DNA from: Bacteroidota bacterium
GTDB lineage: Bacteria > Bacteroidota > Ignavibacteria > Ignavibacteriales > Ignavibacteriaceae
Assembly: GCA_021824565.1 (NCBI GenBank)
Contig: JAKAKL010000121.1
Location: 214,363-278,362, forward strand
DNA: 64,000 nucleotides
Direction: 5' to 3'
In this document: piece after piece, positions 56,351-63,204 of the stretch
Position numbering within the stretch: the stretch's first letter is position 1
Layout: every line of letters begins with the position of its first letter
Notes under the pieces: generated by a model
The model's database searches: none
What the model was told of the DNA's origin: nothing
The model's input: the letters and a program-made list of their open reading frames with translations, nothing else
Position numbers and translations under genes: made by a program

Positions 56351-57406
56351 ATGTATTTAGATATTTTAAATTCGTATGACAGCAAGATAGAAATTCAGTC
56401 TGAAGGAAATCTTATCCGCGCTTCCCTTTTGATAGCGGATGGATTAATTGTAGCGGGCAGAAGTTCATACCCCCTCTGCATAAGAGAATTTATGAAAGAA
56501 GCGAGACAAAAAACAAAGATAGAATTTCTTAAAAGAAGATTAGAACAATATTACGAAGATGATCCGCAAATGCTTCAAAACTTCTGCAAAGCCATAGATG
56601 ATTATACCGTTCTTTCGAGAAAAAGAGGAAAGAATAAACGAGAGGTTTTGATAGAAATTATATCCAAGAAATTTATTAACGGTATCGAAAGAATCGTTGT
56701 TCAAGACATAGAACTAAGGGCTGAGAATGACGGTATAAAAGATATAATGCCATTTGCTCCATGCAGAAATAATGTAATAAACGTACAACACATGAATGAT
56801 AAAAATCCGCAGTATAATATTAATCTTGCATCGGATCTGCTTATTTCTAAAGAAGATTACCTTATCTTCGATGCAAACGCGTTTGACTCGGCAAAACATT
56901 CAGAGTTGAATAATGCGGCGAATGTTCCGGATAATATGTTCTGCGGTACTTCTTCGCCGTTCTTTTTATGGGAGGAAATGTTTAGTATGAATTTACTCAT
57001 GAACTTAACCCCGGAACATTTCAAGCTGATAAGGGAAAACTTCCTTGCAGGCACAATTGCTTTGCGCAGCGCTCTTCTTAATGCAAAGATCGTTCTATTG
57101 AATACTGCTTTTTCAAACTCGAACCGGGATGTTTTTAACGATCAGCTCGAGAAAATAAAATTGGAAGCAGCCGAATTTGAAAAGATAGAAAAGGGAAATG
57201 AGCTCATAAATAAATTGACAGCCGCAGGCATTCCTTCTAAGAAAATGAAAATTATACTCGCCGTAACAAGCTATAGAAATTTAATTAATATGCTTAAGGA
57301 AATGTGCATAATAACCGAGCGCGAGGACTTATACGTGCAGAAAAAGATTTCCAATCATTTCGATCTGTCAACGAGCATACCATTCTTCATTCTTAAAGAA
57401 GTATAA
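56351..57406 (+). CDS. Unknown protein, tandem paralogue B (351 residues)
   Basis: A second 351-residue member of the unknown family, 73 bp after the first. It opens MYLDILNSYDSKIE and shares LIRASLLIADGLIVAGRSS, YLIFDANAFDSAKHSELN and the C-terminal ILAVTSYRNLINMLKEMCIITERE with its neighbour, but elsewhere the two are clearly diverged, so the duplication is not recent. The start region DNA (GGGACAAATGTATTTAGA) is almost identical in both. The region about 80-130 is more basic than in copy A. No motif suggests an enzymatic role. Confidence 0.8.
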   Translation: MYLDILNSYDSKIEIQSEGNLIRASLLIADGLIVAGRSSYPLCIREFMKEARQKTKIEFLKRRLEQYYEDDPQMLQNFCKAIDDYTVLSRKRGKNKREVLIEIISKKFINGIERIVVQDIELRAENDGIKDIMPFAPCRNNVINVQHMNDKNPQYNINLASDLLISKEDYLIFDANAFDSAKHSELNNAANVPDNMFCGTSSPFFLWEEMFSMNLLMNLTPEHFKLIRENFLAGTIALRSALLNAKIVLLNTAFSNSNRDVFNDQLEKIKLEAAEFEKIEKGNELINKLTAAGIPSKKMKIILAVTSYRNLINMLKEMCIITEREDLYVQKKISNHFDLSTSIPFFILKEV

Positions 57407-57619
57407 TTCCTATGCTAAGATTAACATGCTTCTAATGCGCTGTTAAAGATCTATTCCCAGAGCCGCATATACAGCCGGAATTTTATTCTTTTACTTTTTC
57501 CTTTGACTCTACACCGGGCAAAGGTGTGCCGTAACCTTTCGCAGAAAAAAAATTAATTTTCCCGGACACACCTGCCTTTGTTTAATATATTGCAGCGAAC
57601 TTCAAACCATAATGCAGAA

Positions 57620-60600
57620 TTATTTATTATAGTCCACAGATTTATCCGGGTAAGCCGGAGGAGGAGGCAGCACAACCGGGTGCTCTTTGATCTGTTCCTT
57701 CAAATATTTAATCGCCTCATCGAGCTGCGCGTCTTTGCCTTCAAAAGTTTCATGCGGGGTATTGTCTATAACAATATCCGGATCGACGCCGTGCCCTTCA
57801 ACCAGCCATTTTCTTTCAGGACCGTAAACGCCGTACTCAGCGGCAGACGCAATGCCGCGGTCCAAAAGCCAGTTATCAAACGAGAGCCATATCTCTCCTC
57901 CCCACGTTCTTGTCCCGATAACCTTTCCGAGATGCAGCCGCTTGAACCCTTCAGTAAAAGCCTCGCCGTCCGAAGCGGTGAACGCGTCGCAAAGCACTAC
58001 TATATGACCTCTGAATGCATACTGCATGTTCCAGGTCGGTTTGCCCGTCCTGCCTTTCCAGTACATCCACACTTTCCGCATCAGCTTCTCTAATATCCAG
58101 CTATCTATATTTCCTCCCCGGTTATGCCTTACGTCCACGATCAATCCTTCGCGGTCGAATACCGGATAAAAATCTTTTACCCATTCAGTGTAGTTGTCAT
58201 TTCCCATAGCTCGTAGATGGACGTACCCGATGCTGTCGCCGCTTTCCTTATCTACCATTAATCTTCGCGTGTACTCCCAGTCATCGTATCTAAGATTTGC
58301 TTCCGCCTGCTGCGAAATAGGAACTACAACCGCGTCATATTCTTTGCCGCTGTCTTTTGACTTCAAATGCAGCAGCACCTGCTGTCCCGCCTGGTTCTCA
58401 AGCAGTATGTTAGGCGAAGGCACTGAAAGCACGTTCACTCCGTTGATCGACTGGATTACATCGCCTTCTTTTACATTAACGCTCTGCTTCAGCAGCGGGG
58501 ATATATCGTCAATATAATCCGGCTCCGATTCATAAATATGCGTTATCCTGTAGCCGCCTTCTTTTTCATCCTTCGAAAGAAGCGCCCCTAAAGAGCCTAT
58601 GCCGACCTGCTGAGATTCTTTTCTAACGTCGCCGCCCACGACGAAAGTATGCAGCGCCGAAAGCTCGCCCACTATCTGGCTGATAAGATCGTTCAGCTCG
58701 TCCCTGTCTCTTACCCTGTCAACAAGCGGCAGGTACATCTTCAGCATCTTTTCATAATCAACTCCCTGCATGCCGGGGTCATAGAAATAATCTCTTTCAA
58801 GACGCCACGCTTCAATGAACATCTGTCTCCATTCTTCTCTCGGGTTAAATGAGAATGTCCAGTTCTTCAAGTTCACTTCATTCTCCGAAAGCTCCTTTGT
58901 CGGCGATGCCGCCGCATCGATAACATAAAGACCTTCGCCCTTGTACAAAAGTATCTTCTTGCCGTCGGCTGAAAGCTCGTATGATTTGATGTCTTCAGCT
59001 ACCTGCTTAACCGAAACATTTTTATTCTTAATTTCAACTGCTTCGAGCTTTGTCTTTGCGCCTTCTTCATTTGATCTCTCTGTAAAGAACAAAGTCTTTT
59101 CATTCATCGACAGGTTTGAGTAATTTCCAACAGGTACAGGCACTTCATTTATCCTGCTCTGTATGCCCTCAAGATCGATCTTAACTTCAAGCTTCTTTTC
59201 TTTCTTTGTTTTGTCTTTGGCTTTATCGTTGTCCTTAGATTTAGAAGTGTCTTTTGATTTTTCCGCAGCGGTATAAAGCTCGTCGTCGGGGGCAAACTGG
59301 AAGCGCTCGTCTTTTAATAGAGCAATAGCATAAATTTTTGTGGTCTTATCGAAGAAAGGCTCAGGCTGACGCTGTCCCCACGGACCCGGTACAATTGAAT
59401 TGAAAGTCCTGTCGGATAAAAAATAAATCCACTTGCCGTCGGGGCTCCATACCGGGTTGTAGCTGTCGACGCGGTCATCAGTAATAAAATCTTTCTTCCC
59501 GTCGCTCAAATTATAGAGTGTTAATTGCGAGTTTGTATTTTCAGAAGGAGAATCATAAGCGAGCCACTTGCTGTCGGGCGACCATTTTATATCGCCGAAT
59601 CCGCCGTTCTCCGATGAATCAATGATCGCGGTCTTCTTTGTGTCCGCATCAAAGACCAGCAGCATATCTTTTTTATCCGTGAAGGCGATCTTCTTGCCGT
59701 CCGGCGAAGGAATGCCTTCGAAGCGGAATCCTTTTCCGTCGCTGGTCAACTGCTCGCCTTTGCCGATGCCGTTGGCTGGATATTTCCAGAACTCGACTTC
59801 GCCTGTTTCATCGGATTGGATTATCAATGATTTACCGTCCGGCATGAAGCACGCATTGCGGTATCTTACACCGGACTTCCTTGTAACTTCAACGAACCTA
59901 CCCTGCGATGCGGGCGCGACAAAAACCTGACCGCGCGCTGTCAGAACAACCTTATCTCCCTCCGGCGAGATGTGCACTGAAGTAAGATAGGACATCGGGT
60001 TCTTTACCCACGTCGTTACTTCCTGATCGAAGTCTGATGAAAGATTTATTGACACTACTTTATCCGTGCTTGAAGCGATATCATAAAGATGGATATCCGC
60101 GCCGCACTGGTAAACTATCTTCCCGTCGTCGAGGCTTGCGGACTGCGCGTCGAATCCTTTGCTGAATGTTTCCTGCTTTAATTCCTTGCCGTCTTTATCC
60201 ATCGACCAGATGTTCATTGTGCCGTCGCGGTCGCTTATAAAATAAACTCTGCCGTTCCACAGCATCGGATCTTTGCTTGTCCCCGTGTAATCCGCCGTAA
60301 GAGGCACCGCTTCTTCCTCTCCGTTCACATAACGCCATATATTCTGCGCTGTCCCTCCTTTGTATCTTTTAGTATGACTTCCCTGGAAAGGAAGACGAGT
60401 AAAATATAACGTATCGTCGTCCGCGCTGAATACTCCGTCGCTCGCCTGTTCAAGCGGAATTAATTTGTTCTCGAGCGAAGCGGGATCAATTATGCAAAGC
60501 TGAACATCCGGCAGCGTTGAGAAGTCGGAAGTCGCATATATGATCTTTCCGCCGTGCGTCCATCCGGCTACTGTCGAATAAGTTCCGTTATATGTAATTC

Positions 60601-60898
60601 GTTTTGGAACTCCGCCGTCGACAGGCATTGTATATACTTCTGTTGGACCTTCATACTGGGCAGAGAATGCAATCGTCTGTCCGTCAGGTGAAATATAGGC
60701 GTGCGACTCTGTCCCGGTGCTTGTGGTTAATCTCGTTGCCGTACCTCCATTAATGTTTACAGACCATAGATCGCCTTCCGAAGTAAATACAATTTCGTTT
60801 CCGTGGATCGATGGGAACCTGTAATAACCTTCCCTTGAACTTGCGAATGCTGAAATAGAAAATACAACCGCTGATAAAAGTATAATTAAGCGTTTCAC
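57620..60898 (-). CDS. Tricorn-like protease (S41 family), exported
   Basis: A 1092-residue periplasmic or secreted protease. After a signal peptide (MKRLIILLSAVVFSISAFA) come two beta-propellers (about 25-340 and 345-670, with many SPDG-x-x-IAF blades), a charged Lys/Asp linker (about 545-575), a core helical domain, a PDZ domain (about 770-860, GVDYEKMLKMYLP precedes it) and a C-terminal protease domain. Active-site candidates are His in LSALHTFVVGG, the nucleophile Ser in TASDGEAFTEGF and Glu in GPERKWLVEG. Tricorn proteins degrade peptides released by other proteases. It stands alone with its own promoter region at 60899-61031. Confidence 0.92.
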   Translation of the reverse strand: MKRLIILLSAVVFSISAFASSREGYYRFPSIHGNEIVFTSEGDLWSVNINGGTATRLTTSTGTESHAYISPDGQTIAFSAQYEGPTEVYTMPVDGGVPKRITYNGTYSTVAGWTHGGKIIYATSDFSTLPDVQLCIIDPASLENKLIPLEQASDGVFSADDDTLYFTRLPFQGSHTKRYKGGTAQNIWRYVNGEEEAVPLTADYTGTSKDPMLWNGRVYFISDRDGTMNIWSMDKDGKELKQETFSKGFDAQSASLDDGKIVYQCGADIHLYDIASSTDKVVSINLSSDFDQEVTTWVKNPMSYLTSVHISPEGDKVVLTARGQVFVAPASQGRFVEVTRKSGVRYRNACFMPDGKSLIIQSDETGEVEFWKYPANGIGKGEQLTSDGKGFRFEGIPSPDGKKIAFTDKKDMLLVFDADTKKTAIIDSSENGGFGDIKWSPDSKWLAYDSPSENTNSQLTLYNLSDGKKDFITDDRVDSYNPVWSPDGKWIYFLSDRTFNSIVPGPWGQRQPEPFFDKTTKIYAIALLKDERFQFAPDDELYTAAEKSKDTSKSKDNDKAKDKTKKEKKLEVKIDLEGIQSRINEVPVPVGNYSNLSMNEKTLFFTERSNEEGAKTKLEAVEIKNKNVSVKQVAEDIKSYELSADGKKILLYKGEGLYVIDAAASPTKELSENEVNLKNWTFSFNPREEWRQMFIEAWRLERDYFYDPGMQGVDYEKMLKMYLPLVDRVRDRDELNDLISQIVGELSALHTFVVGGDVRKESQQVGIGSLGALLSKDEKEGGYRITHIYESEPDYIDDISPLLKQSVNVKEGDVIQSINGVNVLSVPSPNILLENQAGQQVLLHLKSKDSGKEYDAVVVPISQQAEANLRYDDWEYTRRLMVDKESGDSIGYVHLRAMGNDNYTEWVKDFYPVFDREGLIVDVRHNRGGNIDSWILEKLMRKVWMYWKGRTGKPTWNMQYAFRGHIVVLCDAFTASDGEAFTEGFKRLHLGKVIGTRTWGGEIWLSFDNWLLDRGIASAAEYGVYGPERKWLVEGHGVDPDIVIDNTPHETFEGKDAQLDEAIKYLKEQIKEHPVVLPPPPAYPDKSVDYNK

Positions 60899-61232
60899 TG
60901 CAGCCTCCAGGACTATAAATTTTTGATAAGAAATTTTTGCTGAAAAATATATAGCAAGAAGAATAAATGCAAAGAGATTTACATGAATGAAATTTACCCT
61001 AATAACTCGATGTTCCCTTCGTGCTTTTTCCTTTTCACTTCTTACCTCTCACTTTTTACTTCTTACTTCTCACTTTTCACTTCTTACCTCTCACTTTTTA
61101 CTTCTTACTTCTCACTTGTTAATCCATAGAAGAAGATAATATGATGTCAGTCTCAGCCTTTGCAGTATTGATTATACATTTCTACCTTTATAACTTTATG
61201 CCAAATTTTAGATCAATATAACAGGCGCATAT
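60899..61232. other. Intergenic region with the third repeat array
   Basis: 334 bp between the divergent tricorn-like and AbrB genes. It contains array 3 (61032-61115). The rest is AT-rich and should hold both promoters; no gene is seen. Confidence 0.6.
61032..61115. repeat. Intergenic tandem array of 21-bp units (array 3)
   Basis: Four units of exactly 21 bp at 61032, 61053, 61074 and 61095. Units 1 and 3 read TTTTCACTTCTTACCTCTCAC in composition and units 2 and 4 differ at two positions, giving a 42-bp higher-order repeat, as in array 2. The strand is pyrimidine-only apart from A. Confidence 0.92.
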
Positions 61233-61469
61233 ATGAACACAAGAAAAATATTATCCGGCGGAAGAGTTACTATACCGGCAGGACTGAGAAAAAAGTATGG
61301 CATTAAAGCCGGCACTAAAATATTTTTTAAAGAAGAAAAGGACGGAATAATATTATATCCGGTAACCGCTAAAACAATTAAAGACGGAATTGGTTTCTTG
61401 AAGCATGATAAAGGGATGCTGAAGTCTTTGATGGAGGAGAAGAAGAGGGAGAGGGAGAGGGAACTTTAA
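61233..61469 (+). CDS. AbrB/SpoVT-type DNA-binding protein (copy 1)
   Basis: A 78-residue protein with a swapped-hairpin AbrB domain: ILSGGRVTIPAGLRKKYGIKAGTKI (read in parts) at about 6-30. The C-terminal tail is highly charged (EEKKREREREL). Such proteins are usually antitoxins of VapC-type pairs, with the toxin gene overlapping their end. Here no PIN-domain gene follows; instead the convergent MNT gene overlaps by four bases. It is a near copy of the gene at 62607 and of a broken copy at 62249. Probably an orphan antitoxin or an autoregulator. Confidence 0.85.
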   Translation: MNTRKILSGGRVTIPAGLRKKYGIKAGTKIFFKEEKDGIILYPVTAKTIKDGIGFLKHDKGMLKSLMEEKKREREREL

Positions 61470-61786
61470 ATTGTAATCTGAATACCTTCCTGTCTTACTA
61501 TCTCAATGATCGGTGAGACGTCATCTTCAATAAATCTCTTTTCGCCTATTGCTAAAGGTTCAATCCTGTTTTCTGTTCTTATTTTAGAAAGCCAAATAGC
61601 GGGCATATATTTATCTGTTTCGGAATCAAAGAGAGGTGATACAAGCATAAGGTCTATGTCGCTGTCAGGCGATGCAGTACCGTTTGCCTGACTGCCGTAA
61701 AGGAATGCCTTTTTTATCTCTATTCCTTTAGCGGCTAACTCATCTAGATATTCCTTAACTATCTTTATAACTTTTGCGTTAACCAT
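61466..61786 (-). CDS. MNT-type nucleotidyltransferase (MntA-like antitoxin)
   Basis: A 106-residue minimal nucleotidyltransferase with the signature GS-x10-D-x-D in GSQANGTASPDSDIDLML (about 31-48). In HEPN/MNT pairs this enzyme adds AMP groups to the HEPN ribonuclease and silences it. It is encoded directly after, and overlapping the end of, the frameshifted HEPN gene. A third acidic residue, expected near 80 for full catalysis, is plausible in FIEDD but not certain. Its stop overlaps the AbrB gene on the other strand. Confidence 0.88.
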   Translation of the reverse strand: MVNAKVIKIVKEYLDELAAKGIEIKKAFLYGSQANGTASPDSDIDLMLVSPLFDSETDKYMPAIWLSKIRTENRIEPLAIGEKRFIEDDVSPIIEIVRQEGIQITI

Positions 61787-62141
61787 AATAATAAATCTTT
61801 AGTCTTGCTTAAATAATCATTTATCTTTTCTTTTGAAGGAATCAAAGGAGAATAATCAGGATACCTTCCTTCCAGCTGATATTTCATTAATACAGGTAAA
61901 AACTCTAAATATTTTTCTTCAAGTTCTAGTTCTGAATGTTCGGTAAGGTAAATAAGATCATGAGTTTTTGGCGCTGCCGTCTTATTATGTTTTACATAAT
62001 TTGCTTTTAATATCTTTTCTATCGCAAGATGACAAAAAACAAACCGTGAAGATATTTTCCCTTCTCAATCAATATCTCAGCAGTTTCAATATCGGAAAAT
62101 GAACCGCTTTTCCAATATTCGATTTGTTTGTTTATATTCAT
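61765..62141 (-). pseudogene. HEPN-domain toxin-like gene with a frameshift
   Basis: From ATG at 62141 the frame reads MNINKQIEYWKSGSFSD, then EILIEKGKYLHGLFF, after which it ends early at a TAG. In a second frame the family continues CHLAIEKILKANYVKHN, then KTHDLIYLTEHSELELEEKYLEFL (read in parts) and stops at 61765. The switch lies at a run of six A at 62033-62038 (T on the coding strand); one extra base would restore a HEPN protein of about 125 residues. It may be inactivated, be expressed by slippage on the T-run, or be a sequencing error. It overlaps MNT at its 3' end. Confidence 0.8.
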
Positions 62142-62248
62142 AATAGATAGAAAACTTTAAATCATGTTGGGAGAATTTAATCATAATAATCATAATAATA
62201 AATGAATACCTCTAATTATAGGTATTTAAACAGAAGAAAATTATTTTT

Positions 62249-62318
62249 ATGAACACAAGAAAAGTATTATCCGGAGGAAGAATAACAATACCGCGTCGCT
62301 GCGGAAGAAATACAATTT
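62249..62318 (+). pseudogene. Broken third AbrB copy
   Basis: It begins MNTRKVLSGGRITIP as in the two intact AbrB genes, then the frame slips after CCGCGTCG. The next frame still reads LRKKYNL, the sequence that follows IPA-x in the intact copies, after which similarity ends. The C-terminal half is gone. It sits between the HEPN gene and the small minus-strand frame at 62330. Confidence 0.8.
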
Positions 62319-62329
62319 GACCGTATTTA

Positions 62330-62539
62330 TCAGTCAGTTATCTCTTCGGCTTCGAACGCGTCGTTAATTACCATTTCTATTTCCTCGAAAACAAAATTGA
62401 GTTCCGATTTTTCTTTATCCGTTGATGCGTCCCTGGCGCTGCCTATAAAATACTCCGTCAGCTCTATTGCTTTGTCTTCGTCTTCTGCTTGTATTGTTAC
62501 GCTGTATAACTTGTGAAGTCCTACTCTAAATGTTTTCGT
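62330..62539 (-). CDS. Possible small protein with ACG start (or start-codon loss)
   Basis: A 69-codon frame on the minus strand reads KTFRVGLHKLYSVTIQAEDE, then KAIELTEYFIGSARDAS and ends VINDAFEAEEITD. The amino-acid pattern is protein-like (alternating, acidic helix), but the only start at the expected place is ACG at 62539-62537, in the position where ATG would be natural; AAAGGAT lies about nine bases upstream. Either it uses a rare ACG start or has lost its ATG. No family recognised; its size and context suggest an antitoxin-like or HicB-like partner, without proof. Confidence 0.45.
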   Translation of the reverse strand, partial: TKTFRVGLHKLYSVTIQAEDEDKAIELTEYFIGSARDASTDKEKSELNFVFEEIEMVINDAFEAEEITD

Positions 62540-62606
62540 TTTATGTTATCCTTTTTATTATTGTGTAAATTACTTTTGAAAATTTATTTGACAAAGGAAT
62601 ATTTTT

Positions 62607-62837
62607 ATGAACATAAGAAAAATATTATCCGGCGGCAGAGTAACCATACCCGCAGAGCTAAGAAAGAAGTACGACATTAAAGCCGGTACTAAGATATTTT
62701 TTAAAGTAGAGAAAGACGGAATTGTACTATATCCAGTAACCTCGAAAACAATTAAAGACGGAATTGGTTTCTTTAAGCCTGATAAACAGATGCTGAAATC
62801 GCTGATGAAGGAGAAGAAGTTTGAAAGAGAATTGTAG
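62607..62837 (+). CDS. AbrB/SpoVT-type DNA-binding protein (copy 2)
   Basis: A 76-residue protein nearly the same as the one at 61233 (differences such as AEL for AGL, VEKDGIV for EEKDGII and KPDKQ for KHDKG). A ribosome site AAAGGAA (62594-62600) precedes ATG. The AbrB fold is at about 5-32 with the GGRVTIPAELRKKYDIKAG element. No toxin gene follows: 62838-62899 is empty and the next gene is the C-protein. It is likely an orphan, or acts on sites shared with copy 1. Confidence 0.85.
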   Translation: MNIRKILSGGRVTIPAELRKKYDIKAGTKIFFKVEKDGIVLYPVTSKTIKDGIGFFKPDKQMLKSLMKEKKFEREL

Positions 62838-62900
62838 TTCGTTCTTATTATACAATCCTACTAATATTTGAAACTTTTTATATAAATCCCCGCTAAAACA

Positions 62901-62935
62901 ATGTGACTCATAGTCCGTTGTCTCATAATCCTCAC
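62901..62935 (+). promoter_or_regulatory. C-box operator of the restriction-modification controller gene
   Basis: The left site GACTCATAGTC (62905-62915) and right site GTCTCATAATC (62920-62930) are spaced 15 bp start to start, with CCGT between them, closely matching the operator layout known for C.Esp1396I-type controllers (ATGTGACTnATAGTCCGT). It ends 17 bp before the C gene ATG. The left site is the better match, as expected for the activating site in this family. Confidence 0.85.
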
Positions 62936-62952
62936 AAATCTAATTTAAACTT

Positions 62953-63186
62953 ATGGATATACAACAAAAGATTGGCAAAAGGATTCGCGAATTGCGTAAG
63001 GAAAAAGGCTTATCTCAGGAAGCTTTTGCTGATCTTGCAAGGATAGATAGAACATATGTGAATAGCGTAGAAAACGGGAAAAGAAATATATCCTTAAAGA
63101 ACATTGAAAAGATAGCAAACGCTTTTAATATATCTATTTCTAATTTTTTCTATGATGATATTTTTTCTGATAGTAAGAAAAAATGA
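62953..63186 (+). CDS. Restriction-modification controller (C) protein, XRE family
   Basis: A 77-residue single-domain helix-turn-helix protein: IGKRIRELRKEKGLSQEAFA, then DLARIDRTYVNSVENGKRN, the recognition-helix element (DRTY-x-S-x-EN-x-x-RN) shared with C.Esp1396I and C.AhdI controllers. C proteins bind C-boxes to delay restriction enzyme expression until DNA is methylated. Here a matching C-box lies just upstream and a C5-methyltransferase gene starts 18 bp downstream, so I assign the role with good confidence. The restriction enzyme gene is probably outside the window. Confidence 0.9.
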   Translation: MDIQQKIGKRIRELRKEKGLSQEAFADLARIDRTYVNSVENGKRNISLKNIEKIANAFNISISNFFYDDIFSDSKKK

Positions 63187-63204
63187 TTTTTATTTATTCA
63201 ATTA

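Noticed and set aside
57515-57580. Distant inverted repeat (CAAAGGTGTG with CACACCTG-CCTTTG) after the paralogue pair
   Set aside because: The arms need a bulge and a loop of about 35 bases and lack a clear U-run, so it is too weak to call as a terminator.
57578-58093. 171-codon plus-strand frame opposite the tricorn-like gene
   Set aside because: It lies antisense within a well-supported gene with clear domains; its residues (rich in Arg, Ser, Pro) are typical of a shadow frame.
61032-61115. Possible CRISPR array
   Set aside because: Units follow one another without unique spacers and no cas gene is present; the same holds for arrays 1 and 2.
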